NCBI GenBank assembly: GCA_040752355.1
Contig: JBFMHE010000007.1
Coordinates: 87,185-151,184, forward strand
DNA length: 64,000 bases
From: Nitrospirota bacterium
Lineage (GTDB): Bacteria; Nitrospirota; Thermodesulfovibrionia; Thermodesulfovibrionales; Dissulfurispiraceae
Reading direction: 5' to 3'
Position 1 is the stretch's first letter; each line of letters begins with the position of its first letter. A model generated the notes under the pieces. That model saw only the letters and a program-made list of their open reading frames with translations. It had not been told where the DNA came from and searched no databases. The position numbers were made by a program, and so were the translations under genes. Positions 41,208 through 50,134 of this stretch are shown here, piece after piece.

Positions 41208-41216
41208 TGTTATAAT
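41208..41216 (+). promoter_or_regulatory. Extended -10 promoter of acdB, probably leaderless
   Basis: TGT-TATAAT at 41208-41216 is an extended -10 element ending 8 nt before the acdB ATG at 41225. No -35 box at 17 bp and no Shine-Dalgarno sequence is seen. Confidence 0.5.
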
Positions 41217-41224
41217 TAAAGCAG

Positions 41225-41890
41225 ATGACCGCCGCCGACCTGATAAAGACCATCGAAGGAAAGACCGCTATCGGCGAGTACGAGACGAAGGCGCTTCTCG
41301 CCGCTCTCGGTCTTCCGGTTCCCAGAGGCAGTTATGTAGCCGGGGAGGAAGAGCTTCCGCGCCCGCTCGCCCTCTCCTATCCGCTCGTCGCGAAGATCGC
41401 GTCGCCCCGGATCGCCGCGAAGAGCGAAGTCCGCGGCGTCAGGCTGGGCATTGCGGATGAGGAGGCGCTCAGGCAGGCGGTCGATGAACTGAAGCGGATC
41501 GAAGGCGCCGAGGGGGTACTGATCGAAGAGATGGCGCCGCAGGGGGTCGAGGTGATCGCCGGCGGCATCATTGATCCCCAATTCGGCCCGGTGGTGATGT
41601 TCGGTCTCGGCGGTGTCTTCGTCGAGCTGTACAAGGATGTCGCCTTCGGGCTCGTCCCGCTGGGGGAGGAAGAGGCCCTCCGGCTGGCAGCGCGCATCAA
41701 GGGATACCGCCTCCTGCAAGGCTACCGCGGCGCTCCGCCGGTCGATATGAATGCCCTCGCCCGGGTGCTGACCGCTGTCTCGGAGATCATCGCTACCGGC
41801 AGGATCGAAGAAATCACGCTCAATCCCGTCGCGCTCTATCCCGACGGCGCGATGGTGCTCGATGCGAAGATGGTGGTGAGGCAGATCTAG
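41225..41890 (+). CDS. acdB: ADP-forming acyl-CoA (acetyl-CoA) synthetase, beta subunit
   Basis: This 221-residue protein is the ATP-grasp half of an NDP-forming acyl-CoA synthetase. It begins with the linker helix ETKALLAALGLPVPRGS. It then shows PLVAKIASPRIAAKSEVRGV, the ATP-grasp segments VLIEEMAPQGVEVIAGGIIDPQFGPVVMFGLGGVFVE (in parts) and the end EITLNPVALYPDGAMVLDA with its metal ligands. The length matches stand-alone beta subunits. The alpha subunit is most likely acdA at 23773, 16 kb away. Together they would convert acetyl-CoA to acetate with ATP gain, or the reverse. Confidence 0.9.
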   Translation: MTAADLIKTIEGKTAIGEYETKALLAALGLPVPRGSYVAGEEELPRPLALSYPLVAKIASPRIAAKSEVRGVRLGIADEEALRQAVDELKRIEGAEGVLIEEMAPQGVEVIAGGIIDPQFGPVVMFGLGGVFVELYKDVAFGLVPLGEEEALRLAARIKGYRLLQGYRGAPPVDMNALARVLTAVSEIIATGRIEEITLNPVALYPDGAMVLDAKMVVRQI

Positions 41891-41898
41891 AGCGGACC

Positions 41899-42630
41899 TC
41901 AGCTGCCGAGCCCGTACTTCTTTCTCACCTCTTTGGTCTTTCCGCAGGTGTACTCTCCCTCGGGGCAGGGTGCGTGGAGACAGCCGGGACCCGCCTTCGA
42001 GAAAATGACGGGTGAAATCTCTTTTACCAGGGCCAGCATCCGTTCTGCCATGGCGCGGATCTCCCACTGCGCCCGGTTGCAGCAGCGCTGCCGGAAAAAG
42101 TGGAGCAGCTCCCGCGCATTCATGGTGACCATGATCTTTGTTTCCGCTGCATTGGGCAGAACAAAGCGCGCGTCCTGGTTTGCGGCCTCCCCTTGTATGC
42201 CGCGCTCGTTCAGTCTCTTCACCAGATGACTATAGGCCTTCTGCGCCTCGGCCATGAACGATTCAAAGTACTCCCTCACCTCGGCATCCTCCCGGACCAC
42301 GGGCGGAATAACATAATCAAAGCCCTTCTCCTCGCTGACGTACCGCTGCGACTGCTGGCTGTACGACGCGAGCCGATGCCTGACGAGCTGGTGGGAGCAG
42401 GCCCTCGATATGCCTTCGACGGCGAAGGTGAAGGACGCGTGCTCGATAGGGCTCAGGTGGCCGATCTTCATCAGCTTTTCGACAAACGCTTTCTGGTCCC
42501 CGGCTTCTATCTTCTCTCTCAGCGCGGTAATATCCGCCGGGCTGTAACAGAGCTTCGCCGCCATAGCTACCGTCTCTTCGGGATTGGGGGTGTGCTCTAA
42601 AAGAATGACCTTCAATCGCGCTTCGGACAT
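41899..42630 (-). CDS. thyX: Flavin-dependent thymidylate synthase
   Basis: ThyX makes dTMP from dUMP with methylene-tetrahydrofolate and FAD/NADPH. The 243-residue protein has the signature RHRLASYSQQSQRY, preceded by EHASFTFAVEGISRACSHQLV, and the later segment TMNARELLHFFRQRCCNRAQWEIR. Both are diagnostic. It converges with acdB with only 8 bp between the stop codons. Use of ThyX and TrmFO, which oxidise flavin rather than folate, fits a strict or facultative anaerobe with Wood-Ljungdahl folate chemistry. Confidence 0.96.
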   Translation of the reverse strand: MSEARLKVILLEHTPNPEETVAMAAKLCYSPADITALREKIEAGDQKAFVEKLMKIGHLSPIEHASFTFAVEGISRACSHQLVRHRLASYSQQSQRYVSEEKGFDYVIPPVVREDAEVREYFESFMAEAQKAYSHLVKRLNERGIQGEAANQDARFVLPNAAETKIMVTMNARELLHFFRQRCCNRAQWEIRAMAERMLALVKEISPVIFSKAGPGCLHAPCPEGEYTCGKTKEVRKKYGLGS

Positions 42631-42721
42631 GCGGGGATTATACTTGCTCCGAAAAGGCTAATGCAAGGGAGGCAGGCGCTCCCTGCGGTTATGCAGCAAA
42701 CGGATGATAGGCGAGCTGCGA

Positions 42722-43837
42722 TTACTTCCCCATGATCTGAATGTACTTGGCGATGCCGTTCCTCGTAATGATGCCGCTTATGGAGCCGCGCTCCATGACG
42801 ACGAGCCGTCCCTTGTCCTCGCTGATCATCAGCTCGAGCGCCTTCATGGCATCGCTCTGCGCGGGAATCTCCCACCGCCGGTCATGGGGGACGAGGATCT
42901 CGCCGACCGTCGCAGTCCGCCACCGCTCGCGGGGCACGTCCTTTACTTCTTTCAGGGATACGAACCCGAGGAACTCGCCGTTCCTCATTACCGGAAACCC
43001 GCCGTAGCCGTACCTGAGAAAGTAGTCGTTCACCGCCTCTTCGATGACCGTGTCCGGAGGGATGCGTACGAAATCCCTGACCATGATGCTCTCCACCGCG
43101 ACGCCGCGCAGCGTCTCCTGGAGCCCTGCCTGCTGGTAGCTCGCCTGCGCCGCGGTATAGAGAAACCAGCCGATCAGCATGAACCAGAGGCCGCCGGAGA
43201 GGCCGCCGAAGAGCGAGAGGACCCCCAGGATGATGAAGAGCAGGGCGATCTTCTGTCCGTAGCTCGAAGCCGTGCGCGTCGCGCTGTAGAAATCTTTCGA
43301 CCGGTTCCACAGGTAGGCCCGCACCACCCGTCCTCCGTCCATGGGGAACCCGGGGATCAGATTAAAAATGCCGAGGACGAGGTTGATCTGGGCAAGATAG
43401 ATGAAGAGCGCCCTTACCACGCCGCCGGGGACGAGGGTATAGGCCGCGTAAAACACCAGTGCCAGGGCAAAGCTCGCCAGCGGACCGGCGACCGCCATCC
43501 TGAACTCCACCTTCGGGTCGGGAGGCTCCCCCTTGATCTGCGAGACGCCGCCGAAAATGAAAAGGACTATGCTGGATATGGGCAGCTTGTATCGCAGGGC
43601 GACGAAGGAGTGCGAGAGCTCGTGCAGCGCCACGGAAATGAAGAGCAGCAGCGCTGCTATGGCGCCGCTCGCCCAGTACGACCCTGCGGCGAGATCGGGC
43701 ACGGCCCTGGGAAAATAGAATGACGACAACGACCAGGTGAGCAGCCCGAAGATGATGAGCCAGGAGAAATGGACTCTCAGGGGAATGCCCATGATCGTGG
43801 CGATCTTGAGCGATCCCGATTCGAGGGGAGCAGCCAT
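42722..43837 (-). CDS. Site-2 protease-like M50 metallopeptidase with CBS domains
   Basis: This 371-residue intramembrane protease has about six hydrophobic segments. The zinc motif HELSH lies at residues 72-76 within a membrane helix, and the third ligand is in NLIPGFPMDGGR. Two C-terminal CBS domains (about 245-300 and 310-368) end with IITRNGIAKYI. This SpoIVFB/S2P-CBS architecture is common in bacteria and archaea; CBS domains are thought to gate the protease by nucleotide binding. The substrate is unknown. It is transcribed leftward, downstream of hisB, with a 54-bp gap. Confidence 0.92.
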   Translation of the reverse strand: MAAPLESGSLKIATIMGIPLRVHFSWLIIFGLLTWSLSSFYFPRAVPDLAAGSYWASGAIAALLLFISVALHELSHSFVALRYKLPISSIVLFIFGGVSQIKGEPPDPKVEFRMAVAGPLASFALALVFYAAYTLVPGGVVRALFIYLAQINLVLGIFNLIPGFPMDGGRVVRAYLWNRSKDFYSATRTASSYGQKIALLFIILGVLSLFGGLSGGLWFMLIGWFLYTAAQASYQQAGLQETLRGVAVESIMVRDFVRIPPDTVIEEAVNDYFLRYGYGGFPVMRNGEFLGFVSLKEVKDVPRERWRTATVGEILVPHDRRWEIPAQSDAMKALELMISEDKGRLVVMERGSISGIITRNGIAKYIQIMGK

Positions 43838-43891
43838 GATCCCTCCTCAGAAATAGCACCTGCCGCTATCTCAATCAGACAACCGCAGCAG

Positions 43892-44476
43892 CTAGAGCTT
43901 CCCTTTTGTGGACGGCAGTCTCCTGCCGTGCTCGTCCCGTGCAACCGCCTCCCTGAGCGCCCTGCCAAAGGCTTTAAACACGGCCTCGAGGATGTGATGC
44001 ATATCGCGGCCGTACTTCACGGTGATGTGCAGGTTCATCATGGCGTGGTTGCTCAGCGCCCTGAAGAAGTCCTCGAAGAGCGAGACCTCGAGCCCTTTCA
44101 GCGTGCCGCGGGGGGGCTTGACGTTATAGACGAGATAGGGCCTGCCGCTCAGATCGATGACCACCTGGGCGAGACTCTCGTCCATGGGGACAGTCGCCTC
44201 GCCGTAGCGCCGGATGCCCTTCTTCTCCCCGAGGGCCTTTTTGACCGCCTCTCCCAGGGTTATGCCGAGGTCCTCCATGAGGTGGTGATAATCGACCTCG
44301 ATGTCACCCGTCGCCCGTATCTGCACATCCATCATGCCGTGAAAGGCAAAGAGGGTGAGCATATGGTCCAGGAAGGGGATGGAGGTGTTCACTTCGCAGG
44401 ATCCCTTGCCGTCGAGATTAAGGACAGCGGCGATGTCCGTCTCCCTGGTGGTACGCTCGATCTTTGCCTTTCTCAT
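43892..44476 (-). CDS. hisB: Imidazoleglycerol-phosphate dehydratase
   Basis: HisB performs the sixth step of histidine synthesis. The 194-residue monofunctional enzyme starts MRKAKIERTTRETDIAAVL. It carries the manganese-binding motifs FLDHMLTLFAFHGM, DYHHLMEDLGI and the second set NLHITVKYGRDMHHILEAVFKAFGRAL. The fused phosphatase of enteric HisB is absent, as is usual. AGGAGGAGACG precedes the ATG, with a good promoter upstream. No other his gene is adjacent. The site-2 protease gene follows and may be cotranscribed. Confidence 0.96.
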   Translation of the reverse strand: MRKAKIERTTRETDIAAVLNLDGKGSCEVNTSIPFLDHMLTLFAFHGMMDVQIRATGDIEVDYHHLMEDLGITLGEAVKKALGEKKGIRRYGEATVPMDESLAQVVIDLSGRPYLVYNVKPPRGTLKGLEVSLFEDFFRALSNHAMMNLHITVKYGRDMHHILEAVFKAFGRALREAVARDEHGRRLPSTKGKL

Positions 44477-44505
44477 CGTCTCCTCCTGATGTCTTTCACC
44501 TGAGT

Positions 44506-44534
44506 ATAATAGCCGGGCCGCCGGTCCTTGTCAA
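44506..44534 (-). promoter_or_regulatory. Promoter of hisB
   Basis: On the minus strand TTGACA (44534-44529) is followed after exactly 17 bp by TATTAT (44511-44506). The hisB start at 44476 has an AGGAGGA site, so this gene has a normal short leader. Confidence 0.65.
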
Positions 44535-44625
44535 TGCAGCAGCCGGAAACGGGGGGCCGCCCTCCGACGGGGGGGAACGGCACCGCCTCCGTTCAGCGGG
44601 AAGAGCCAAAAAGCGTTATACCTCA

Positions 44626-44677
44626 AGCAATTCAGACCTTCTTTTTCTTGACAGACCCCTGTCTGAATTGCTAAAGT
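44626..44677 (+). promoter_or_regulatory. rpsU promoter enclosed by a 12-bp inverted repeat
   Basis: AGCAATTCAGAC (44626-44637) is perfectly complementary to GTCTGAATTGCT (44661-44672), with 23 bp between. The TTGACA at 44648-44653 lies inside the loop and a TAAAGT -10 candidate (44672-44677, 18-bp spacer) begins at the right arm. A nested CAGAC/GTCTG repeat sits within. Because the repeat flanks the -35 box it is more likely an operator than a terminator. Confidence 0.55.
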
Positions 44678-44713
44678 ATAAAAAACTACTCTAGAGAGAG
44701 GGGGGGAGACAGC

Positions 44714-44911
44714 GTGCCCTCTGTAAAGGTCAAAGATTCGGAATCGTTGGAGTCCGCGCTCAAGCAGTTCAAAAAACAGTGCGAACGGGACGGCATCCTT
44801 TCCGATGTCAAGAAGAGAGAGCATTACGATAAACCGAGCATCAAGAAGAAAAAGAAGATAGTGGCTGCCCGCAAGAAAGCCGCAAAGCGCACACGGTCAT
44901 TCTCGCGCTAG
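44714..44911 (+). CDS. rpsU: Ribosomal protein S21
   Basis: S21 is a small basic protein of the 30S subunit needed for translation initiation in many bacteria. The 65-residue product, [20 protein letters not shown], then [15 protein letters not shown], matches the family in length, and its tail is rich in Lys and Arg. It starts with GTG at 44714 after a GAGGGGGGGAGA site. It heads the conserved rpsU-yqeY-dnaG-rpoD order (macromolecular-synthesis locus) that couples translation, replication and transcription genes. Confidence 0.95.
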   Translation: MPSVKVKDSESLESALKQFKKQCERDGILSDVKKREHYDKPSIKKKKKIVAARKKAAKRTRSFSR

Positions 44912-45010
44912 CTGCACACCCCTTCGGCAGGAAGGAAGCAGAGGGCAGCGGCGGATATTCCCTTCTCTGCAAAATACTGATCGACAACAGGAGCCGGGGC
45001 CGGGATAGTG

Positions 45011-45466
45011 ATGAGCACCTTCCTCCAGGGATTGGACGCAGACCTTAAAGAAGCCTTGAAATCGCGTGACGAGCTGAAAGTCTCGGCAATCAGGATGATC
45101 AAGGCCTCTCTCAAAAATAAGGAAATCGACAAACGGGGACCGCTCACGGACGATGAGGTCGTGGCGGTCCTGTCCACCCTCGCGAAACAGCGGAGGGAGT
45201 CGATCGAGCACTTCACGGCAGCGGGAAGAACCGACCTCGCCGACCGGGAGCAGCGGGAACTGGCGATCATCCAGTCCTACCTCCCCCGACAGCTTCCTCC
45301 CGAGGAGCTTGACCGCATCATCATCGCGGCCATCGAGGAAGCGCACGCAACATCGCCGAACGACATGGGCAAGGTAATGAAGCTGCTCATGCCGAAAGTC
45401 AAGGGAGCTGCCGACGGAAAAGTCGTCAACCAGCGGGTCAAGGAGCTCCTCGGTACCGCTTCGTAG
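45011..45466 (+). CDS. yqeY: YqeY/GatB-like protein
   Basis: This 151-residue protein belongs to the YqeY family, which resembles the C-terminal tRNA-binding helical domain of GatB. Typical segments are SAIRMIKASLKNKEID, LAKQRRESIEHFTAAGR, ELAIIQSYLPRQLP and PNDMGKVMKLLMPKVKGAADG. The precise role is unknown; it may act in tRNA-dependent amidation. A GTG one codon upstream is an alternative start. It sits between rpsU and dnaG, its usual place. Confidence 0.92.
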   Translation: MSTFLQGLDADLKEALKSRDELKVSAIRMIKASLKNKEIDKRGPLTDDEVVAVLSTLAKQRRESIEHFTAAGRTDLADREQRELAIIQSYLPRQLPPEELDRIIIAAIEEAHATSPNDMGKVMKLLMPKVKGAADGKVVNQRVKELLGTAS

Positions 45467-45594
45467 CTCCCGTTTCCGTTTTACTGCACAAGCGTCTGCA
45501 GCAGGGGAGTTTCATTCATCCGCCTCATAAAAAGCGCTCATAGTACCGTTGCCGGGAATAAGCACTCGACATAACCGGCCTCCCTCTGGTAACC

Positions 45595-45603
45595 TGATAT
45601 AAT
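45595..45603 (+). promoter_or_regulatory. Extended -10 promoter before dnaG
   Basis: TGA-TATAAT at 45595-45603 is an extended -10 element 39 bp before the dnaG ATG, which has a GGGAGAG site. No -35 box is evident. It could give internal expression of dnaG-rpoD independent of rpsU. Confidence 0.5.
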
Positions 45604-45642
45604 GAGCGGAAGTACGTAAAAAAAACACGCATCGGGGAGAGT

Positions 45643-47418
45643 ATGAAGAATACAGGTGCCATGAAGTCCGACGCGCTCATCGATGATATCAAGGCGCGCC
45701 TCGATATCGTCGATCTCGTCTCCGAGCATGTCGATCTGAAGCGGGCCGGTCAGAACTACAAAGGGCTCTGCCCGTTTCACACCGAAAAGACCCCCTCCTT
45801 CATGGTCAGCCCCTCGAAACAGATATTCCACTGTTTCGGCTGCAGCAAGGGGGGCGATATCTTCGCCTTCGTGATGGACTATGAGAACATGACCTTCCAG
45901 GAGGCGCTCTCCCATCTTGCGGGCAAGGCGGGGATATCGCTGGAGCGCATCAAGGGCGGCTCGTCCGCGGCTGCTGCACTGAAGGAGGTCCTGTATGCGC
46001 TCAACAGGGAGGCGATGCTCTTCTTTCAGCGCCTGCTGGCCTCATCCGGGCAGGCCCGCGCCTATCTGGAGGAGCGCGGGCTGAGCAGCGGAACGGTAGA
46101 ACATTTCGCTCTCGGCTGCAGCGCGGGCGACCGCGACGCCCTCCTCTCCCACCTCAAGAAGAAAGGCTTCTCCCCGGAGCAGATAAAGGCCTCCGGTCTC
46201 GTGCATTTCGGGGAGCGCGGCGCCCATGACTTCTTCCGGGAGCGGGTGATGTTTCCCATCAGCGACCTCCAGGGGAAGGTCATCGCCTTCGGCGGCAGGA
46301 CCCTCTCATCGTCGAAGAGCGTTCCCAAGTACCTCAACTCTCCCGACAGCCCGATCTTCAGGAAGGGAGACACCTGCTACGCGCTGCACCATGCGAAGCA
46401 GGCGATCGTGCAGAAAAACTACACGATCATCGTCGAAGGCTATCTCGATGCGATCACCTGCCACCAGCACGGCTTTCTGAACACGGTCGCGCCGCTCGGC
46501 ACTGCCCTTACCGCAGGCCATGTGCACCGGCTCAAGCGCCTCTCGAGCAACGTGCTCCTCCTCTTCGACGGCGACACCGCGGGAGCGGCAGCGGCGAAGC
46601 GCTCCCTCGAGCTCATCTTTGCCGAGGCAATGACGGCAAAGGTGCTCATGCTGCCGACGGGCGAGGACCCCGATACGTTCCTGCGCACCTATGGGCCGGA
46701 GCGTTTCAAATTCGCCCTGAGCAAAGCGGTATCGCCGGTGGAGTTTCTCATGAAGCTCTACGGGAAGAAAAAAATCGAGGCGGCAAAGTACGCGCTCTCG
46801 CTCATACCGGCCTGCCCGGACGCGCTCCTCAGGGACGAGACCCTGCGCGAGATAGCGAGCTGGTCGGGACTCAACGAGCATGCCGTCCGCGAGGAGCTGA
46901 AGAAGATCAAGCCGAAGCCGCTGGCGAGCCCCTACGGGGCCCGCTCCTCTGCCGGCGATGCCCGTCAGGAGCTGCAGCCGAAGAGAGAGCGGAGAGATGA
47001 AGAAGAAATACTCCTGAACATCGCCCTTTCACTGCCTGAAAAGGCGCCAAGCATAGTACGTCGCCTCAATCCCGACACCATGGAGGATACCCTTGCACGA
47101 CGAGTCTTCGAAAAGATGAGAACCCTCATGTCCGATGACGAAAGCACTTCCTCTCTCACCGAAAGACTCCTCGCCCTGTGCGGAAACGAGGAGCGGGCGC
47201 TCATAACGAAGCACGCCGTAGCTCCCCATATCGACCAGCAGTATGTCGATCGCAATATCGAGGACTGCCTGGATAAGGTGCTCCTCAGGGGCATCGAAGG
47301 ACAGATCAAGGCGGCGGAGCGGGACGCCAGGGAGACAGGGGATACGAAGCAGTTGCACGCCCTCATAACCGAGAAAAGAAAGTTATTGCAGAAGATAGCG
47401 GATACTGCGCAGCGGTAG
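45643..47418 (+). CDS. dnaG: DNA primase
   Basis: DnaG makes RNA primers at the replication fork. The 591-residue protein has an N-terminal zinc finger (CPFHTEKTPSF and FHCFGCSKGGD), the RNA polymerase basic segment VMFPISDLQGKVIAFGGRTL, and a TOPRIM domain with IIVEGYLDAI and LLFDGDTAGAAAA holding the catalytic acidic residues. A C-terminal helicase-binding helical domain completes it. Length is typical. It precedes rpoD by 32 bp in the macromolecular-synthesis locus. Confidence 0.96.
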   Translation: MKNTGAMKSDALIDDIKARLDIVDLVSEHVDLKRAGQNYKGLCPFHTEKTPSFMVSPSKQIFHCFGCSKGGDIFAFVMDYENMTFQEALSHLAGKAGISLERIKGGSSAAAALKEVLYALNREAMLFFQRLLASSGQARAYLEERGLSSGTVEHFALGCSAGDRDALLSHLKKKGFSPEQIKASGLVHFGERGAHDFFRERVMFPISDLQGKVIAFGGRTLSSSKSVPKYLNSPDSPIFRKGDTCYALHHAKQAIVQKNYTIIVEGYLDAITCHQHGFLNTVAPLGTALTAGHVHRLKRLSSNVLLLFDGDTAGAAAAKRSLELIFAEAMTAKVLMLPTGEDPDTFLRTYGPERFKFALSKAVSPVEFLMKLYGKKKIEAAKYALSLIPACPDALLRDETLREIASWSGLNEHAVREELKKIKPKPLASPYGARSSAGDARQELQPKRERRDEEEILLNIALSLPEKAPSIVRRLNPDTMEDTLARRVFEKMRTLMSDDESTSSLTERLLALCGNEERALITKHAVAPHIDQQYVDRNIEDCLDKVLLRGIEGQIKAAERDARETGDTKQLHALITEKRKLLQKIADTAQR

Positions 47419-47450
47419 AATGTCAGCAAAGACAATGAAAGGAGGGATTC

Positions 47451-48977
47451 TTGAAAGAGCAGTTCGGCATGTACAATGGCGGATTCAATAAGGAAGATGC
47501 GGGACTTACCGGAACGAGCATCGAAGACATAGAGATGTTTGAGCATACGGAGCCGATCGAGACCGAGGGTGCGCGGGATTCGCTCGAGCAGGAGTACGAC
47601 CCGCTCAAGGCCTACCTCAAGGGCATCAGCCTCATCCCCCTCCTCACCAAGGAAGGAGAGATCGAGGTAGCGAAGCAGATCGAGGAGTGCAAGCTGAAGA
47701 TAAGCGGCACGCTCTTCACCATTCCCTTCGTGCTCAATAAGCTGGTCACGCTCGGAAGGCTCGTCGAGAAGGGCGAGGCGCCGATCGAAGACCTGGTGCA
47801 GGATGTCGAGGAACTCGAAGAAGAGGACCTGCTCTTCGAGAAGGAGCGGTTCACCGGGCTGACCGAATCGATCAGCACCCTCTTCACCAAGCGCAGGCGT
47901 CTGCTCAAGGACGGCGGGCTCTCCCTCGGGAGCAAGGCGCCTTCGGCAGCGAAGAATGCGTCCGTCACCCGCTCGCTCGGCAACAACAAGCAGCAGATCC
48001 TGCTCAAGGTCAAGGAGCTGAACCTGAAGGAAGATGTCATCAACGCGTTTTCGGGCGAGCTCAAAAGCCTGAGCACCAGTCTCGAATCGCTGCACGAGCA
48101 GCTCGCCAGGATCAGGAAGACTCCCGGCAAGGCCGCCCCCTGCAAGAGGCTCCGCGAGGAGATCAAGAAGCTCGAGGCGAACATCGGCCTGCGCACCGCG
48201 GAGATCAAGAAAGTGGTGAGGGAGCTCGACCAGTCGGAGCTGGAGCTGAGCAGCGCCAAGGGACAGCTGGTGGAATCGAACCTGAGGCTCGTCATCAGCA
48301 TTGCCAAGCGGTACATGGGCAAAGGGCTGAGCCTCGGCGACCTCATCCAGGAGGGGAATATCGGCCTCATGCGCGCGGTAGACAAGTTCGAGTACAGACG
48401 CGGATACAAATTCAGCACCTATGCCACCTGGTGGATCCGGCAGGCGATAAGCAGGGCCATAGCCGACCAATCGAGGATCATCAGGATCCCGGTGCATATG
48501 ATCGAGAACATAAACAAGATCAACAAAGTGACCAAGGAATTGGTGCAGGAGCTCGGCGTCGAGCCGACCCCCGAAGAGATCGCGAAGCGGTCGAAGATAC
48601 CGGTCGACAAGGTCAAGAATATCCTGAAGATATCGAAGGAGCCGATCTCGATCGAGACGCCCATCGGCGAAGAGGACGACACCATGCTGAAGGACTTTAT
48701 CGAAGACAAGTCGAATCTCTCGCCGCTGGATGCCGTGATCCAGGACGACCTGAAGGTGCATATCCATAAGATTCTCTGCACGCTCTCTCCGAAAGAGGAG
48801 CTGGTCATTCGCAAGCGCTTCGGCATCGGGGAGGAGAACCCCCATACCCTCGAAGAGGTGGGACAGGCCTTCGACGTCACCCGCGAGCGCATCCGGCAGA
48901 TCCAGGTGAAGGCGATACGGAAGCTGAAGCATCCGTCCCGGAGCAAGTGGCTCCGCCACTTCCTCGGCAGCTCCTAA
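47451..48977 (+). CDS. rpoD: RNA polymerase sigma-70 factor (housekeeping, RpoD)
   Basis: This is the main sigma factor. The 508-residue protein has a reduced N-terminal region, region 1.2 ([21 protein letters not shown]), a long non-conserved insert (about 80-250), region 2 ([34 protein letters not shown] and [18 protein letters not shown], in parts), region 3 and region 4 ([19 protein letters not shown]). It begins with TTG at 47451, seven bases after AGGAGG; the ATG seven codons later has no such site. The TTG start and the position after dnaG are common for rpoD. Confidence 0.96.
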   Translation: MKEQFGMYNGGFNKEDAGLTGTSIEDIEMFEHTEPIETEGARDSLEQEYDPLKAYLKGISLIPLLTKEGEIEVAKQIEECKLKISGTLFTIPFVLNKLVTLGRLVEKGEAPIEDLVQDVEELEEEDLLFEKERFTGLTESISTLFTKRRRLLKDGGLSLGSKAPSAAKNASVTRSLGNNKQQILLKVKELNLKEDVINAFSGELKSLSTSLESLHEQLARIRKTPGKAAPCKRLREEIKKLEANIGLRTAEIKKVVRELDQSELELSSAKGQLVESNLRLVISIAKRYMGKGLSLGDLIQEGNIGLMRAVDKFEYRRGYKFSTYATWWIRQAISRAIADQSRIIRIPVHMIENINKINKVTKELVQELGVEPTPEEIAKRSKIPVDKVKNILKISKEPISIETPIGEEDDTMLKDFIEDKSNLSPLDAVIQDDLKVHIHKILCTLSPKEELVIRKRFGIGEENPHTLEEVGQAFDVTRERIRQIQVKAIRKLKHPSRSKWLRHFLGSS

Positions 48978-48985
48978 GAGAACGC

Positions 48986-49015
48986 TTGACTAAACGACGG
49001 AGGGGAATATATAGT
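48986..49015 (+). promoter_or_regulatory. Promoter of the tRNA-Met gene
   Basis: TTGACT (48986-48991) and TATAGT (49010-49015) are separated by 18 bp. The tRNA begins at 49089. The intervening leader carries two inverted repeats: GGAATC with GATTCC (49033-49056) and a perfect 9-bp GC stem CCGCCGCGC with GCGCGGCGG (49058-49066 and 49073-49081). Confidence 0.6.
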
Positions 49016-49088
49016 AAAAGACTTAAGACTTTGGAATCTAAGATTAATCAGATTCCGCCGCCGCGCACGACAGCGCGGCGGGGCATGA

Positions 49089-49164
49089 GGGCCCATAGCT
49101 CAGTTGGTAGAGCTACCGGCTCATAACCGGTTGGTCCCAGGTTCGAGTCCTGGTGGGCCCACCA
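49089..49164 (+). tRNA. tRNA-Met (CAU anticodon)
   Basis: The 76-nt sequence folds as a cloverleaf. The acceptor stem is GGGCCCA with TGGGCCC, the D arm contains AGCTCAGTTGGTAGAGCT, the anticodon stem CCGG encloses CTCATAA, and the T arm holds GGTTCGAGTCC. The anticodon is CAU, and CCA is encoded. G1-C72 pairing and the lack of three G-C pairs in the anticodon stem argue against an initiator. An elongator tRNA-Met is most likely; a lysidine-modified tRNA-Ile2 is the alternative. Confidence 0.93.
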
Positions 49165-49252
49165 GCAGCATCAGCGCAGCGGGCGATACGGCGCGTGCCG
49201 TTTGCCGTACGCGAGAGCGCCCGGTGCCGCGGGCAGGTAAAGGGAGGTGTTG

Positions 49253-50023
49253 GTGAACGAGCAGTTGAGACTTCTTATCGAGTTGCAGAAGCTGGACACG
49301 TCTATCCTCGCCGCGCGGATGGAGATCGATGAGATCCCTGGCAGGGTCTCCGCCGGAGAAGGGCCGCTGAAAAAGGCCGAGGCCGCCTCCGAGCAGGCGA
49401 AACAGGGCCACGCCGCCCTCGAACAGAAGAAGAGGGACAAAGACCGGGACATCGAGGACCTCAACGAGAAGATAAAGAAGCTCAAGCAGCGGACCGCTGA
49501 TATCAAGACCAACAAGGAGTACCAGGCGCACCTCAAGGAGATAGAGCGGGCGGAAAAGGATCTCAAAGCCGCCGAGGACGACTCCCTCTCCCTCATGGAT
49601 GCGATCGAGCAGTCGTCGAAGCGCCTTGCGGCCGAGAGCGCCTCTCTCGCGGGAGAGAAGGCGAAGGTGGATGAACTAAAGAGGCAGCTCGACGAGGAGG
49701 CGCAGCGGCAGGAAGCGTCGCTGAAGAAGCTCAAGGGTGAGCGGAAGAAATATATCGACGCCCTCGACAGCGACCTCTACGCTCTCTACATGTCGATCAT
49801 GAAAGCCAGCCGCGGCCTCGCCGTGGTTGAAGCCAAGAACGAGGTATGCCAGGGCTGCAATCTCCACATCCCGCCCCAGTTCTTCGTCGAGCTGAAGCGC
49901 AACGACGAGATCACCCAGTGTCCCCAGTGCAGGCGGATACTCTACTATCCCGGCAACGGGGATACTCCGCAGGAGCCCCAGCCCGAGCACCACGCCCCGG
50001 CAGCAGACACCGGCAGCGAGTGA
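49253..50023 (+). CDS. Coiled-coil protein with C4 zinc ribbon
   Basis: This 256-residue protein has long charged helices over residues 1-190 that form a coiled coil, followed by a C4-type zinc ribbon, VCQGCNLHIPPQFF and ITQCPQCRRILYY. The family is widespread and often annotated as zinc-ribbon domain or nucleic-acid-binding protein; its role is not well defined. The start is a GTG or TTG (49250-49253) after AGGGAGG. The gene follows tRNA-Met, with an 80-bp spacer that shows nothing else. The tail after the ribbon is low-complexity and acidic. Confidence 0.85.
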   Translation: MNEQLRLLIELQKLDTSILAARMEIDEIPGRVSAGEGPLKKAEAASEQAKQGHAALEQKKRDKDRDIEDLNEKIKKLKQRTADIKTNKEYQAHLKEIERAEKDLKAAEDDSLSLMDAIEQSSKRLAAESASLAGEKAKVDELKRQLDEEAQRQEASLKKLKGERKKYIDALDSDLYALYMSIMKASRGLAVVEAKNEVCQGCNLHIPPQFFVELKRNDEITQCPQCRRILYYPGNGDTPQEPQPEHHAPAADTGSE

Positions 50024-50121
50024 GCCGTTGAGCTCCTCTGCAGGCGGCCTGTCCATCTCCGTACCGACACTCTAAAATCAGCGCTACCACTTTGTTTACT
50101 TATAACTATTTTTTATGCTAG

Positions 50122-50127
50122 TATAAT
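50122..50127 (+). promoter_or_regulatory. -10 box of the LysR-family gene, probably leaderless
   Basis: A perfect TATAAT ends 7 nt before the ATG at 50135, in an AT-rich stretch (50085-50135). No Shine-Dalgarno sequence lies between, so the message may start at the initiation codon. Confidence 0.45.
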
Positions 50128-50134
50128 AAGTCCT

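Noticed and set aside
48947..48963. Terminator after rpoD (AAGTGG/CCACTT repeat)
   Set aside because: It lies within the last codons of rpoD and is not followed by a T run.
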